Source: JBBITI01 sp963735055 (GTDB taxonomy: Bacteria; Chloroflexota; Dehalococcoidia; Dehalococcoidales; UBA2162). From it: a stretch of DNA of 64,000 bases. Made by a program: the position numbers and the translations under genes. This document shows positions 47,507 to 56,304 of this stretch, piece after piece (the stretch's first letter is position 1; every line of letters starts with the position of its first letter). The stretch lies in the NCBI GenBank assembly GCA_963735055.1, contig CAVTJN010000007.1, positions 124,001 to 188,000 on the forward strand. Direction: 5' to 3'. The notes under the pieces were generated by a model. The model did no database searches, had not been told where the DNA came from, and worked only from the letters and a program-made list of their open reading frames with translations.

Positions 47507-48835
47507 GTGCCAAATAGCATCGTCGTGGTCGGAGGGGGCCCGGGAGGGTTGATGGCGGCGGGACGGGCGGCAGAGATTGGTGCGTCGGTCCAACTCCTGG
47601 AGAAGATGGGCCGACTGGGAAGGAAGCTCCTCATCACCGGTAACTCCCGCTGTAATTTGAGCAACGCGAAGGACAGGGACGACTTCCTTGGGATGTACGG
47701 GGCGAATGGGCGTTTTCTTTACCGGGCCTTTGACGTATTCTTCCGCGAAGAATTAGTGGATTTTCTCGCGACTCGGGGTGTCGTGACCAAGACGGAGCCG
47801 GATGGCCGGGTTTTTCCGGCTTCGGATGACTCACGCGATGTACTCCGGGCGCTCGAAGGATACCTGGAGGCCGGAGCCGTCGTGGTGCGAACCCGGGCCC
47901 CGGTCAGTGAGGTTCTGGTGGATTCGGGACGGGTGGTGGGGGTGAAAGTCGCAGGAGAGACGGTGCCGGCCCAGGCAGTCATCATGGCGTGCGGGGGCTC
48001 TTCGTATCCGGATACGGGCTCCTCAGGGGATGGTTTCCGTATCGCGGCGGCCTTGGGTCACTCCATAGTGAGGCTGCGGCCGGCGCTAATCCCCCTGGCC
48101 GTCACCGAGGTTACAAGAACGCGGGCCATGCAAGGAGTGAGTCTACACAATATCCGGCTGACCGCCTACTACGGCGCCGCGGACGGCACTGCGTCGTGGA
48201 CGGAACCAACAGGGGAGATGGGGCGGGGTGTGGCGGGCGGCAAGCCGCGGCCTCCCGTTATTGAGAGCCGCATCGGGGACCTGATGTTCACGCACTTTGG
48301 CATTGGGGGGCCGGTGACGCTTAAGATGAGCCTGGCCATAGTTGATGCCATGGAGAGAGGTCCGGTTGCGGTGAGCATCGACCTGGCGCCGGACGAGAGA
48401 CCTGATGAATTGCGCCGGAGGTTGCAGCGGGAATTCGACGGGTCAGGAAAGAAGGGGCTGAGAAACATACTGCGGGGGCTCGTCTCGGAACAGGTGGCCG
48501 ACAGCCTGCTGGGAATGGCCGGGGTATCAGGTGACCGGACGGGCAGTCATGTAGGCGCTGAAGAGCGGGACCGACTGGTGAGCGTTATGAAATCCATGCG
48601 CTTCGCCATCAGCGGGGCGCGGCCCCTGGCCGAAGCCATGGTGACGGCGGGCGGGGTATCGCTCGATGAGATCGATCCAAGGACCATGGGTTCACGAATC
48701 GTGACCGGGCTCTATTTTTGCGGAGAGGTTATGGACCTGGATGCGGAGACCGGCGGCTACAATCTGCAAGCCGCATTTTCTACAGGCTACCTGGCCGGTC
48801 AGAGCGCCGCGACATGGGTGGGTTCGCGGCTCTAG
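47507..48835 (+). CDS. BaiN/HI0933-like FAD-dependent oxidoreductase
   Basis: The 442-residue flavoprotein has the FAD motif IVVVGGGPGGLMAAGRAAEIG, the family hallmark KLLITGNSRCNLSN, and CGGSSYPDTGSSGDGF. The C-terminal GLYFCGEVMDLDAETGGYNLQAAFSTG binds FAD. Some relatives reduce steroid intermediates, but most are uncharacterised. GTG 47507 opens the FAD motif directly. It is probably co-transcribed with acVLRF1, 30 bases upstream. Confidence 0.92.
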   Translation: MPNSIVVVGGGPGGLMAAGRAAEIGASVQLLEKMGRLGRKLLITGNSRCNLSNAKDRDDFLGMYGANGRFLYRAFDVFFREELVDFLATRGVVTKTEPDGRVFPASDDSRDVLRALEGYLEAGAVVVRTRAPVSEVLVDSGRVVGVKVAGETVPAQAVIMACGGSSYPDTGSSGDGFRIAAALGHSIVRLRPALIPLAVTEVTRTRAMQGVSLHNIRLTAYYGAADGTASWTEPTGEMGRGVAGGKPRPPVIESRIGDLMFTHFGIGGPVTLKMSLAIVDAMERGPVAVSIDLAPDERPDELRRRLQREFDGSGKKGLRNILRGLVSEQVADSLLGMAGVSGDRTGSHVGAEERDRLVSVMKSMRFAISGARPLAEAMVTAGGVSLDEIDPRTMGSRIVTGLYFCGEVMDLDAETGGYNLQAAFSTGYLAGQSAATWVGSRL

Positions 48836-48862
48836 CGCCGCCCGGGAGGGGACAGGGTCGTC

Positions 48863-49438
48863 TCAGGGAAAGTCGACGCCAAACTCTCTCAGGGCTTGCC
48901 TCAGTTCGGTCACCGGTAGTCCCATTACGTTGAAGTAGTCGCCGTCGATTCTCTTCACGAAAGCCGCCCCCAACCCCTGAATGGCGTAGGCGCCCGCTTT
49001 ATCCATCGGCTCGCCCGTTTTGACATAATCTTCGATTTCGGGCTCAGTCAGGTCCCGAAACCAGACAGCGGTCTCGACCGATTGGGTGACTGTCTTGCCG
49101 GTATCGGTATCGATGATGGTGAATCCGGTTATCACCGTGTGGCGCCGGCCACTCATCGACTGGAGCATGGCGCGTGCCTCAAGCTCAGTTCGGGGTTTTC
49201 GAAGCAGGCGGCCATCGAGGACTCCCAGTGTGTCGGCCCCAATAACCACGGCGTTCTTCCGCCGGGCGGCAACCTCAAGCGCTTTGCTGAGCGATAGGCG
49301 CTGCGCCAGGAGGTGTGGTTCTTTGTCCTCGTCAATGCCTTCGACGAAATCGCCGGCTTCGACCTCAAACTCGAGGCCGGTGCCGGCCAGGAGTTCACGG
49401 CGCCGGGGTGAAGTTGAGGCGAGGATAATGGTCTTCAT
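48863..49438 (-). CDS. Maf nucleoside triphosphate pyrophosphatase
   Basis: The 191-residue protein has the Maf signatures LASTSPRRRELL near the N-terminus, VIGADTLGVLDG, the GRRHTVITG strand and DKAGAYAIQGLGAAFVKRIDGDYFNVMGLP. Maf proteins hydrolyse dTTP/UTP or modified nucleotides to remove non-canonical bases. ATG 49438 is chosen; the longer frame to 49576 lacks a start site that fits the family. It is convergent with the BaiN-like gene. Confidence 0.93.
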   Translation of the reverse strand: MKTIILASTSPRRRELLAGTGLEFEVEAGDFVEGIDEDKEPHLLAQRLSLSKALEVAARRKNAVVIGADTLGVLDGRLLRKPRTELEARAMLQSMSGRRHTVITGFTIIDTDTGKTVTQSVETAVWFRDLTEPEIEDYVKTGEPMDKAGAYAIQGLGAAFVKRIDGDYFNVMGLPVTELRQALREFGVDFP

Positions 49439-49698
49439 GGCACTCCGCGGCTGGACCTGAAATGGTGACATTTGTAGACGGTACTGTTTTCCATTATACC
49501 AACTGCCAATGGTTCGTTGAAAAAAAGCGGCAGTACAGGTCGTACCTTGACCATCTGGCGGGCGGTACCCGGGCACCGGACCTCAGGTGGCTGCCCAACA
49601 ATGGCGGAGCCTTGAACCGGGGCATGGAGTATACTGGCTATAGTCTGGAGTGCAAATGTCGCCAAAATCGGAGCAAGGGAAGAGCACTACCGTTGCCG

Positions 49699-49727
49699 TT
49701 GACACGCTGTTGGTACTGTGATATTCT
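49699..49727 (+). promoter_or_regulatory. Consensus sigma70 promoter of the methionine operon
   Basis: TTGACA at 49699-49704 and TATTCT at 49722-49727 have a 17-base spacer. The 75-base leader before metY has a small GCGCC/GGCGC hairpin near 49778-49795 and no recognised SAM riboswitch. The rest of the 366-base gap 49439-49804 holds no supported gene. Confidence 0.75.
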
Positions 49728-49804
49728 GTCTTCTATTGTAGACTTTAGTTATATCTTTGGTTAAGAATTGCGCGCCGATTATTTTGGGCGCAAGAGGGGA
49801 GAAT

Positions 49805-51100
49805 ATGGCAAGAAGACTCGATACGATAGCGATTCACGCCGGACAGGAAACACCGGACCCGGCAACCGGGGCCCGAGCGGTCCCAATCTACCAGACGACC
49901 TCATACGTCTTCAAGAGCACGGATCACGCCGCCAATCTCTTTGCCCTTAAGGAATTCGGCAACATATACACGCGGATGATGAACCCGACGAACGACGTCT
50001 TCGAACGCCGGGTGGCGGCGCTCGAGGGGGGCTCGGGAGCTTTGGGCGTTTCTTCGGGTCAGGCGGCTCAGACGCTGGCCCTGCTGGCAATCACCCAGGT
50101 GGGAGACGAGATCGTGGCGGCCGACAATCTGTACGGCGGCACTTACCAGCAGTTCCATTACACATTTCCCAAACTGGGCAGGCACGCGGTATTCGTGGAT
50201 TCGACTAAGCCGGCCGAGTTCAAGAAGGCGATCAAGAAGAACACCCGGGCGATCTACGCCGAGACCATCGGCAATCCGAAGCTGGACGTGCCTGACTTCG
50301 AGGCCATCGCGAAGATAGCGCACGATGCCGGCATCCCGTTCGTGGTTGATAACACGGTCGGCGTGGGCCTGGTCCGGCCGATCGACTATGGCGCGGATAT
50401 TTTGACGATCTCGGCCACCAAGTTCATCGGCGGCCACGGCACTTCGATCGGCGGCGTCATCGTGGATTCCGGGAAGTTCGCCTGGAACAACGGGAAGTTC
50501 CCCGAATTCACTGAACCCGACCCCAGCTATCACGGCCTGAAGTACTGGGACGCCTTCGGCAACATCCCGGGCATGGGCAATCTGGCCTTCATCTTGAAGG
50601 TCAGGGTGCAGTTGCAGCGGGACCTCGGGGCGGCGCTGAGCCCGTTCAATTCGTTCATGTTCCTGCAGGGCCTGGAGACGCTCCTGCTGCGGGTGCGCCA
50701 GCATTCAGAGAATGCCCTGGCCCTGGCGCACTTTCTGAAGAAGCATCCGGCGGTGAGCTGGGTGAACTACCCGGGATTGCCGGAGCATCCCGGTCACGCC
50801 CTGGCGCACCGGTATCTTAAGGAGAACTTCGGGGCGCTTCTCGGTTTTGGCATCAAGGGCGGTCTTGAGGCGGGCAAGAAGTTCATCAACTCCGTCGAAT
50901 TGCTGTCCCACCTGGCCAATATCGGTGACGTGAAGAGTCTGGTTATTCACCCGGCCTCGACCACGCACCAGCAACTGACGCGGTCCGAACAGGAGGCGAC
51001 GGGAGTAACCGAAGACTATATCAGAGTGTCGGTCGGGCTCGAGGACATCGAGGACATCAAGGAAGACGTTGACCAGGCACTGCGTAAGGCGGTAAAGTAA
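49805..51100 (+). CDS. metY: O-acetylhomoserine sulfhydrylase (aminocarboxypropyltransferase)
   Basis: The 431-residue PLP enzyme has the family N-terminus RLDTIAIHAGQETPDPATGA, RAVPIYQTTSYVFKSTDHAA, the PLP Lys in TISATKFIGGHGT, and HPASTTHQQL near the C-terminus. It makes homocysteine from O-acetylhomoserine and sulfide. metX and metW follow, which fits direct sulfhydrylation. ATG 49805 follows GAGGGGAGAAT. A promoter lies 78 bases upstream. Confidence 0.95.
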   Translation: MARRLDTIAIHAGQETPDPATGARAVPIYQTTSYVFKSTDHAANLFALKEFGNIYTRMMNPTNDVFERRVAALEGGSGALGVSSGQAAQTLALLAITQVGDEIVAADNLYGGTYQQFHYTFPKLGRHAVFVDSTKPAEFKKAIKKNTRAIYAETIGNPKLDVPDFEAIAKIAHDAGIPFVVDNTVGVGLVRPIDYGADILTISATKFIGGHGTSIGGVIVDSGKFAWNNGKFPEFTEPDPSYHGLKYWDAFGNIPGMGNLAFILKVRVQLQRDLGAALSPFNSFMFLQGLETLLLRVRQHSENALALAHFLKKHPAVSWVNYPGLPEHPGHALAHRYLKENFGALLGFGIKGGLEAGKKFINSVELLSHLANIGDVKSLVIHPASTTHQQLTRSEQEATGVTEDYIRVSVGLEDIEDIKEDVDQALRKAVK

Positions 51101-51150
51101 TACCAGAGGGGAGGAAGACCCCCGTATTCAGGCAGATACTTCAAGCAGAT

Positions 51151-51176
51151 AGCCGTCCTTCAGGTGAAGGACGGCT
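51151..51176 (+). promoter_or_regulatory. Perfect hairpin in front of metX
   Basis: A 12-bp stem (AGCCGTCCTTCA / TGAAGGACGGCT) with a GG loop lies between metY and metX, ending 23 bases before the metX start. It has no T tract, so it may be a processing or stability element or an attenuator part. Confidence 0.55.
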
Positions 51177-51199
51177 ACTGGTCTTCAGGAGATAGCAGC

Positions 51200-52366
51200 A
51201 TGAGCGCCGACGCGCCGGCAGATCCCAATAGCGTTGGACTGGTGGAGACGCAGTACTATACCTTCGGGCACCCGCCACACGAATTTGTCCTCGAGAGCGG
51301 CGAAAAGCTGGGGCCGGTCACGCTGGCGTACGAGACTTACGGCAAGCTCAATGTCGAAAAGTCAAACGCGATCCTGATATGCCACGCTCTGTCGGGCGAT
51401 GCCCACGTGGCCGGCTTCCACGAAGGGGAGCGCAGTCCGGGATGGTGGGACAACATGGTGGGACCGGAAAAGGCGTTCGACACTAACAAGTACTTCGTTA
51501 TCTGCTCGAATGTAATCGGCGGCTGCAAAGGATCAACCGGACCCTCATCCATCGATCCTTCGACCGGCAAGCCGTACGGTCTCGAGTTCCCGGTCGTGAC
51601 CGTCGGCGACATGGTCAATGCCCAGCGACAACTCGTCGACCACCTCGGGATCGACAGGCTGTTGTCGGTGGCCGGGGGGTCGATGGGGGGGATGCAGGCG
51701 CTGCAGTGGATGGTTTCCTATCCGGGGAGGATCAGGAGCGCCATGCCGATTGCGACCACGCTGCGCCATTCGCCCCAGCAGATTGCCTTCAATGAAGTGG
51801 GCCGGCAGGCGATAATGGCTGACCCGAAGTGGAATGGCGGCAACTATTATGACGGTCCGCCCCCGGCCAATGGTCTGTCGGTAGCCAGGATGGTGGGCCA
51901 TATTACGTATATGAGTGATCAGTCGATGGCCGAGAAGTTTGGCCGCCGGTTGAAGGACAACCGGGCCGACTTCAAGTTTACGGCCGATTTTGAGGTGGAG
52001 GGGTACCTGCAATATCGGGGCAGTAATTTTGTGAAACGGTTTGATGCCAATTCATATCTGTTCGTCACCAAGGCGATCGATTACTTTGACGCTTCGGCGG
52101 GCAGGAAGCTGGGGAAAGTGTTCGAAGGGGGCGACTTGAGGGCGCTGGTCATTGCCTTCAAGTCAGACTGGCTGTATCCGGCCTACCAGTCCCAGGCAAT
52201 TGTGCGGGCGTGCAAACTGGCGGGGTTGGATGTCACCTATTGCGAAGTGGACTCCAACTACGGTCATGACGCATTCCTGCTGGAGACCAGGGAAGAGACG
52301 CATCTGGTGAAGTTCTTTCTGGAAAAGCTGTACCGCGGCGAAGTCACTTCAGAGTATGAAAGCTAA
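51200..52366 (+). CDS. metX: Homoserine O-acetyltransferase
   Basis: The 388-residue alpha/beta-hydrolase acetylates homoserine with acetyl-CoA. The nucleophile elbow is VAGGSMGGMQALQW with the catalytic Ser. DALSGDAHV-like ICHALSGDAHVAG, SNVIGGCKGSTGPSS and NYGHDAFLLE (catalytic His) complete the set. ATG 51200 follows CAGGAGATAGCAGC and starts a short acidic N-terminus. The stop lies inside the metW start region (11-base overlap), indicating an operon. Confidence 0.95.
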   Translation: MSADAPADPNSVGLVETQYYTFGHPPHEFVLESGEKLGPVTLAYETYGKLNVEKSNAILICHALSGDAHVAGFHEGERSPGWWDNMVGPEKAFDTNKYFVICSNVIGGCKGSTGPSSIDPSTGKPYGLEFPVVTVGDMVNAQRQLVDHLGIDRLLSVAGGSMGGMQALQWMVSYPGRIRSAMPIATTLRHSPQQIAFNEVGRQAIMADPKWNGGNYYDGPPPANGLSVARMVGHITYMSDQSMAEKFGRRLKDNRADFKFTADFEVEGYLQYRGSNFVKRFDANSYLFVTKAIDYFDASAGRKLGKVFEGGDLRALVIAFKSDWLYPAYQSQAIVRACKLAGLDVTYCEVDSNYGHDAFLLETREETHLVKFFLEKLYRGEVTSEYES

Positions 52367-52907
52367 TCTGACGCTGGACAATCTGGTGGTGTTTGACTTC
52401 ATCAAGCCCGGTTCCTCGGTGCTCGACCTCGGTTGCGGCGATGGTGAGTTGCTGGCTGCCCTTATGAACGAGAAGAAGTGCCGAGTCCAGGGCATCGAAA
52501 TCGATGAGCAGGCGGTGTACCGGTGCGTGGCCAAGGGCGTCAGTGTCCTCCACGGCGACATCGATACCGACCTGCCCGACTATGGCGACCGGTCATTCGA
52601 CTACGTGGTCCTTAACCAGAGTTTCCAGCAGGTTAAGCGGCCGGATAGTGTGCTGCGCGAGGCGTTGAGGGTAGGCCGGGAAGTAATCGTCAGCTTCCCC
52701 AATTTCGTCCACTACTCGGCCCGGGTTCAACTGTTCTTCAGGGGCAGGACTCCGGTTACTGCTTCCTTGCCGTACGAATGGCACGATACTCCGAACCTGC
52801 ACTTCCTGAGCATACGCGATTTCGCGGCGTACTGCCGGAAGCGGCATATCAAGGTGAAGGCGACCGCTTTCGTCGGCAGGACGCCGACGCGTACGCCTGT
52901 TGCCTAA
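52356..52907 (+). CDS. metW: Methionine biosynthesis protein MetW
   Basis: The 183-residue methyltransferase-fold protein shows VLDLGCGDGELLAAL (SAM motif I), VQGIEIDEQAV and FDYVVLNQSFQQVKRPDSVLREALRVG, all typical of MetW. MetW commonly assists or accompanies MetX in O-acetylhomoserine formation. It overlaps metX by 11 bases, so the three genes metY-metX-metW form one unit. Confidence 0.94.
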   Translation: MKANLTLDNLVVFDFIKPGSSVLDLGCGDGELLAALMNEKKCRVQGIEIDEQAVYRCVAKGVSVLHGDIDTDLPDYGDRSFDYVVLNQSFQQVKRPDSVLREALRVGREVIVSFPNFVHYSARVQLFFRGRTPVTASLPYEWHDTPNLHFLSIRDFAAYCRKRHIKVKATAFVGRTPTRTPVA

Positions 52908-52987
52908 CTTGTTCGCCCTGGTAGGCACATTTGTGCTGTCGAACGGTGGGGGGATCACTAACGGGACAACGTGAAAAGGGGTACATT

Positions 52988-54130
52988 GTGAATGATATCA
53001 ACTCCTTGAAGATCAAGGCCGAACTACTGGTGGAGGGTGTTCGGGCGAGCCCGGCGGCCCTGGACCGGGTTGGGGACCTCTACAAAGAACAGAACCACGG
53101 TCTTTTTGGCTGGGATTTTGAAGATCACGTTGGGGCGGTGCTCCCCGATGATTTTGTATTGGACGGCGGTACCGTCGTCCAATTCCGCAGGAACAGCCGG
53201 TCACCCTATGAAGTCGTGGTGAAAGGACAGGCCCTGGTGCTTGTCCGGGGCAAGGAGGAACTGTGCGGCCTGCGGTGGATCCCCCGGCCGGCGTATTATT
53301 CGCGGAAGACGGGCAACGGCAACGCCATGGTCAAGATCGGTCAGATCGGCGGCGAGGACTGCTTGTTCTTCTGCTATCAGAACTACTGCAGCTTCTTTTC
53401 GAAACACGAGCAGTGCCTTTTCTGTAACCTGGTGTCAACGTCTGAGACCTACGATTCGGTTCTAAAACGAAAGGACACCGAAGACATCGGCGAAGTTGCG
53501 GCCGCCGCCTTTGCCGAGGGTATGGTGCGACACGTGCTGCTCACGGGTGGCTGTTTCAACCATGAGAAGGAGATTGACACGGTGTCCCGGATCTTGACTT
53601 CTATCCGGGACCATACCGGTCTTGACCGGATTCCCGGTACCGTTCTTCCTTCACCGGCCAAAGGGCCCGATGACGCAAAGCGGTACCATGATGCCGGGAT
53701 CAACGCCATCGGTTTCAGCATGGAAATCTGGGATGAAGGGCTGTACCGGGCGATCTGCCCCGGGAAGTCCAGGGGCACGAGTCACGACGAATTTGTCCAT
53801 AGCATAGAAAAGGCCGTCAAGGTGTTTGGCGAGGGTAATGTCTACGCGGTATTTGTGATGGGCCTCGAGCCAAGAGAGTCTTTTCTCAAGGGTGTGGCCG
53901 AGATCACGGCCCGCGGAGCGAATGTGGTGCCCTTCGTGTGGTCGCCGAACCCGGGATCCAAACTCGAAGGTCACCGGGCGCCGACCAGCCAGTGGTACGT
54001 GGACACCGTGCTGGAGGCCGCCGAGATCGTCACCAACTCCGGGGTGCCTTCGGGGACCGCCAATCACTGTTTCCGGTGCGACGGCAATTCGCTCCTCCAC
54101 GATGCACTCCGGCTGAAAGGGATAATCTAG
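52988..54130 (+). CDS. Radical SAM protein with unusual Cys spacing
   Basis: The 380-residue protein has a cluster motif C-x8-C-x2-C (NYCSFFSKHEQCLFCNL) instead of the canonical C-x3-C-x2-C, and a late NHCFRCDG pair. The TIM-barrel parts VLLTGGCFNHEKEI, INAIGFSMEIWDEGLYRAIC and YAVFVMGLEPRESF fit the radical SAM fold. The unusual spacing points away from the common subfamilies, and I cannot name the reaction. GTG 52988 follows AAAAGGGGTACATT. The stop TAG falls inside the left end of the element at 54127. Confidence 0.72.
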   Translation: MNDINSLKIKAELLVEGVRASPAALDRVGDLYKEQNHGLFGWDFEDHVGAVLPDDFVLDGGTVVQFRRNSRSPYEVVVKGQALVLVRGKEELCGLRWIPRPAYYSRKTGNGNAMVKIGQIGGEDCLFFCYQNYCSFFSKHEQCLFCNLVSTSETYDSVLKRKDTEDIGEVAAAAFAEGMVRHVLLTGGCFNHEKEIDTVSRILTSIRDHTGLDRIPGTVLPSPAKGPDDAKRYHDAGINAIGFSMEIWDEGLYRAICPGKSRGTSHDEFVHSIEKAVKVFGEGNVYAVFVMGLEPRESFLKGVAEITARGANVVPFVWSPNPGSKLEGHRAPTSQWYVDTVLEAAEIVTNSGVPSGTANHCFRCDGNSLLHDALRLKGII

Positions 54131-54280
54131 TGTAGTGCATCTAACGATTCGTTACTTTCGTTGGATCCGGCGTCACCATCAGCGCCGCTCATGGTGAGCC
54201 TGTCGAACCATCGGCGCCCTTCGACAGGCTCAGGGTGAGCGGAATCAGAGGATAACGCTATCTGAGATGCACTACACTAG
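54127..54280. mobile_element. MITE-like element with terminal inverted repeats and REP units
   Basis: A 16-bp perfect terminal repeat (CTAGTGTAGTGCATCT and AGATGCACTACACTAG) bounds 154 bases without a gene. Inside are two inverted copies of the unit TTCGACAGGCTCA plus a TGAGCGG end, which can pair into a long hairpin. A related unit is at 7201-7240. The element abuts and supplies the stop of the radical SAM gene. Confidence 0.7.
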
Positions 54281-54365
54281 CTCGATCACCGGCGCGCCCG
54301 GGCCGGTCCCGTCCAAGCCAGATGCCTCCGCCGGCGGGCTCCCCGAATTGCAGCAGGTGTTCTGA

Positions 54366-55067
54366 ATGGTCTATTCTTCTATTCAGGCTGCTTCGATGTA
54401 TGACGTTCACGAACTCACCAAGGTATATGAGGTTGGCAAGGTCAAGATCAGGGCGCTCGACGGCGTTTCGCTTCACGTTGCCGAAGGCGCGATCGTGGGC
54501 ATCATGGGGAGGAGCGGTTCTGGAAAGTCCACTCTGCTGCGACAACTCGGTCTGCTTGACCGTCCAACCTCGGGCACTGCTTTTCTTGACACCAGAGAGG
54601 TGACGCGTCTCCCGGAAGGCGAACGCAGTCGACTGCGTCTGAGATACATCGGGTACGTGTTCCAGGAGTATGCTCTTCTAGGCGAACTCACCGCGCTTCA
54701 GAACGTGTTGCTGCCCGGCATGATGCTGGGTAACCGGGAGAATGGCTACCGGGTGCGGGCAGCCAACCTGCTCGCAGCGGTTGGCATGGGGGAACGTACC
54801 GGTCATTTTCCAAAGGAGCTTTCGGGAGGGGAGCAACAGCGGGTGGCGATCGCGCGGGCTATGATCAACAGCCCACGGCTGCTGTTGGCGGACGAGCCGT
54901 GCGCCAATCTGGACACCACCTCCAGCAGGTTGGTGATGGAGACGCTGGTAAGACTTAACGAAGAGACGAAGGTCACTATCATTTTTGTCTCCCACGACCC
55001 TACCGACCGGCAGTACGCCAGGAGCCTGATCATGCTGAGCGACGGCAGGATTGCAGGCCGCGAATGA
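54366..55067 (+). CDS. MacB/LolD-type ABC transporter ATP-binding protein
   Basis: The 233-residue ATPase has Walker A GRSGSGKST, Q-loop YVFQEYALLGELTALQNVLLP, signature LSGGEQQRVAIARAM, Walker B LLLADEPCANLD and H-loop VSHDPTD. The Q-loop segment is typical of MacB/LolD (mechanotransmission) ATPases. It drives the FtsX-like permease whose start overlaps the stop by four bases. The substrate could be a lipoprotein, peptide or antibiotic. Confidence 0.92.
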   Translation: MVYSSIQAASMYDVHELTKVYEVGKVKIRALDGVSLHVAEGAIVGIMGRSGSGKSTLLRQLGLLDRPTSGTAFLDTREVTRLPEGERSRLRLRYIGYVFQEYALLGELTALQNVLLPGMMLGNRENGYRVRAANLLAAVGMGERTGHFPKELSGGEQQRVAIARAMINSPRLLLADEPCANLDTTSSRLVMETLVRLNEETKVTIIFVSHDPTDRQYARSLIMLSDGRIAGRE

Positions 55068-56281
55068 ACGGTGGGTTCCGGAAGTCATTGAGAGTTGGTC
55101 TGTTTCTGGCCTACTCTTCAGTCGCGAGGGCCAACCTGGGTGTCATTGTCCTGACGGTCTTGATTCTGGCTCTAGCCGGTCTCAACTTGTTGTTCGTGCC
55201 GGGGCTGTTGCAGGGACTGGTCGCCGGCTCTGACGCTAAGGTGAAGGATACCTTCGCCGGGCATCTGGTCGTCGAATCGGGCAACGAAAACCCGTTGATA
55301 TCTGATGTCGCCGGTCTAGTGTCCACCATTCGGAACATGGAAGGAGTAACGGGAGTCGCGGCGCGCAACACCATCGGAGCTGAACTAACGTTCAAGAACG
55401 AACGCACAAACTGTATTGTCAGTGGTGTTCTACCCTATCAGGAGAAGGACGTATTCAGCATCAGCCAATCGATGGTCGAGGGTTCCTTCTTGAGCGCCGA
55501 TGACACCGGTATTGTTCTGGGGATTCAGCTTGCGGGGGCAGACGATCACTCCGTCGAACTGTATTCGAGGTCACTGAAGGGCGCCCACGCCGGCGATCAA
55601 GTGACGGTCATTTTCGCCAACGGGGTCAGAAAGGCGTATCGCCTGACAGGCATATTCCGAGCTGACTTTATCCAGACCGATCTGCAGGCGTTCTTGACCG
55701 AGAGCGAATTCGAAACAGTCAATCCACTGGTGAAAGGAATGGCCGCATCGGTGCGGGTCAGGGCGGCTGACGAAGCCCGGATCGATGCCCTCGGCCAGAG
55801 TATCCGGGGAATTCGCCCCGGCCTCAGGGTATCGCCATGGCAGGACTACTCCGGAATCATGCGGAGCATGACCGACAGCTTCAACGCGATCGACGCCATA
55901 CTCAACGTCGTGAACGTACTGGTGGCAGGCATAACGGTCTTTATCGTGACCTATATCGAGGTTACCAACCGGCGGCGTCAGATCGGGATACAACGCGCCA
56001 TCGGGATCACGCAGACCTCCATAGTGATAGCCTATCTTTTCCGGGCCACCTTCTACGCGGTGTTGGGCATCGCGGTATCAGCTCTGGTCTTTCTCTATGT
56101 GATCGTCCCAATCGAGGCCAGGTACCCGTTTCACTTTCCGTTTGGGTCCGTCTACCTGGTGGCCAGCGTGTCCGATGTGACGAGGGCGGCGATCATCCTC
56201 GTGACGTCGGCGCTAGTGGCCGCCTTCGTTCCAGTTTGGATGTCCCTTCGGATACCGATACTTGATGCTATCTGGGGCTAG
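55064..56281 (+). CDS. FtsX/MacB-like ABC transporter permease
   Basis: The 405-residue protein has one N-terminal membrane segment (LGVIVLTVLILALAGLNLLFV), a large outside domain of about 220 residues, and three C-terminal membrane segments with the FtsX signature EVTNRRRQIGIQRAIGI. That topology fits the MacB/LolCDE family. It acts with the ATPase just upstream (ATGA overlap at 55064-55067). Confidence 0.9.
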   Translation: MNGGFRKSLRVGLFLAYSSVARANLGVIVLTVLILALAGLNLLFVPGLLQGLVAGSDAKVKDTFAGHLVVESGNENPLISDVAGLVSTIRNMEGVTGVAARNTIGAELTFKNERTNCIVSGVLPYQEKDVFSISQSMVEGSFLSADDTGIVLGIQLAGADDHSVELYSRSLKGAHAGDQVTVIFANGVRKAYRLTGIFRADFIQTDLQAFLTESEFETVNPLVKGMAASVRVRAADEARIDALGQSIRGIRPGLRVSPWQDYSGIMRSMTDSFNAIDAILNVVNVLVAGITVFIVTYIEVTNRRRQIGIQRAIGITQTSIVIAYLFRATFYAVLGIAVSALVFLYVIVPIEARYPFHFPFGSVYLVASVSDVTRAAIILVTSALVAAFVPVWMSLRIPILDAIWG

Positions 56282-56304
56282 CGGGGGAGCCCTGGACGCG
56301 GCTG

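Noticed and set aside
49462..49764. 100-codon frame upstream of metY
   Set aside because: Overlaps the metY promoter, lacks a ribosome site and has no coding character.
49728..49804. SAM riboswitch in the metY leader
   Set aside because: The leader is only about 75 bases and has one small hairpin; no conserved core could be built.
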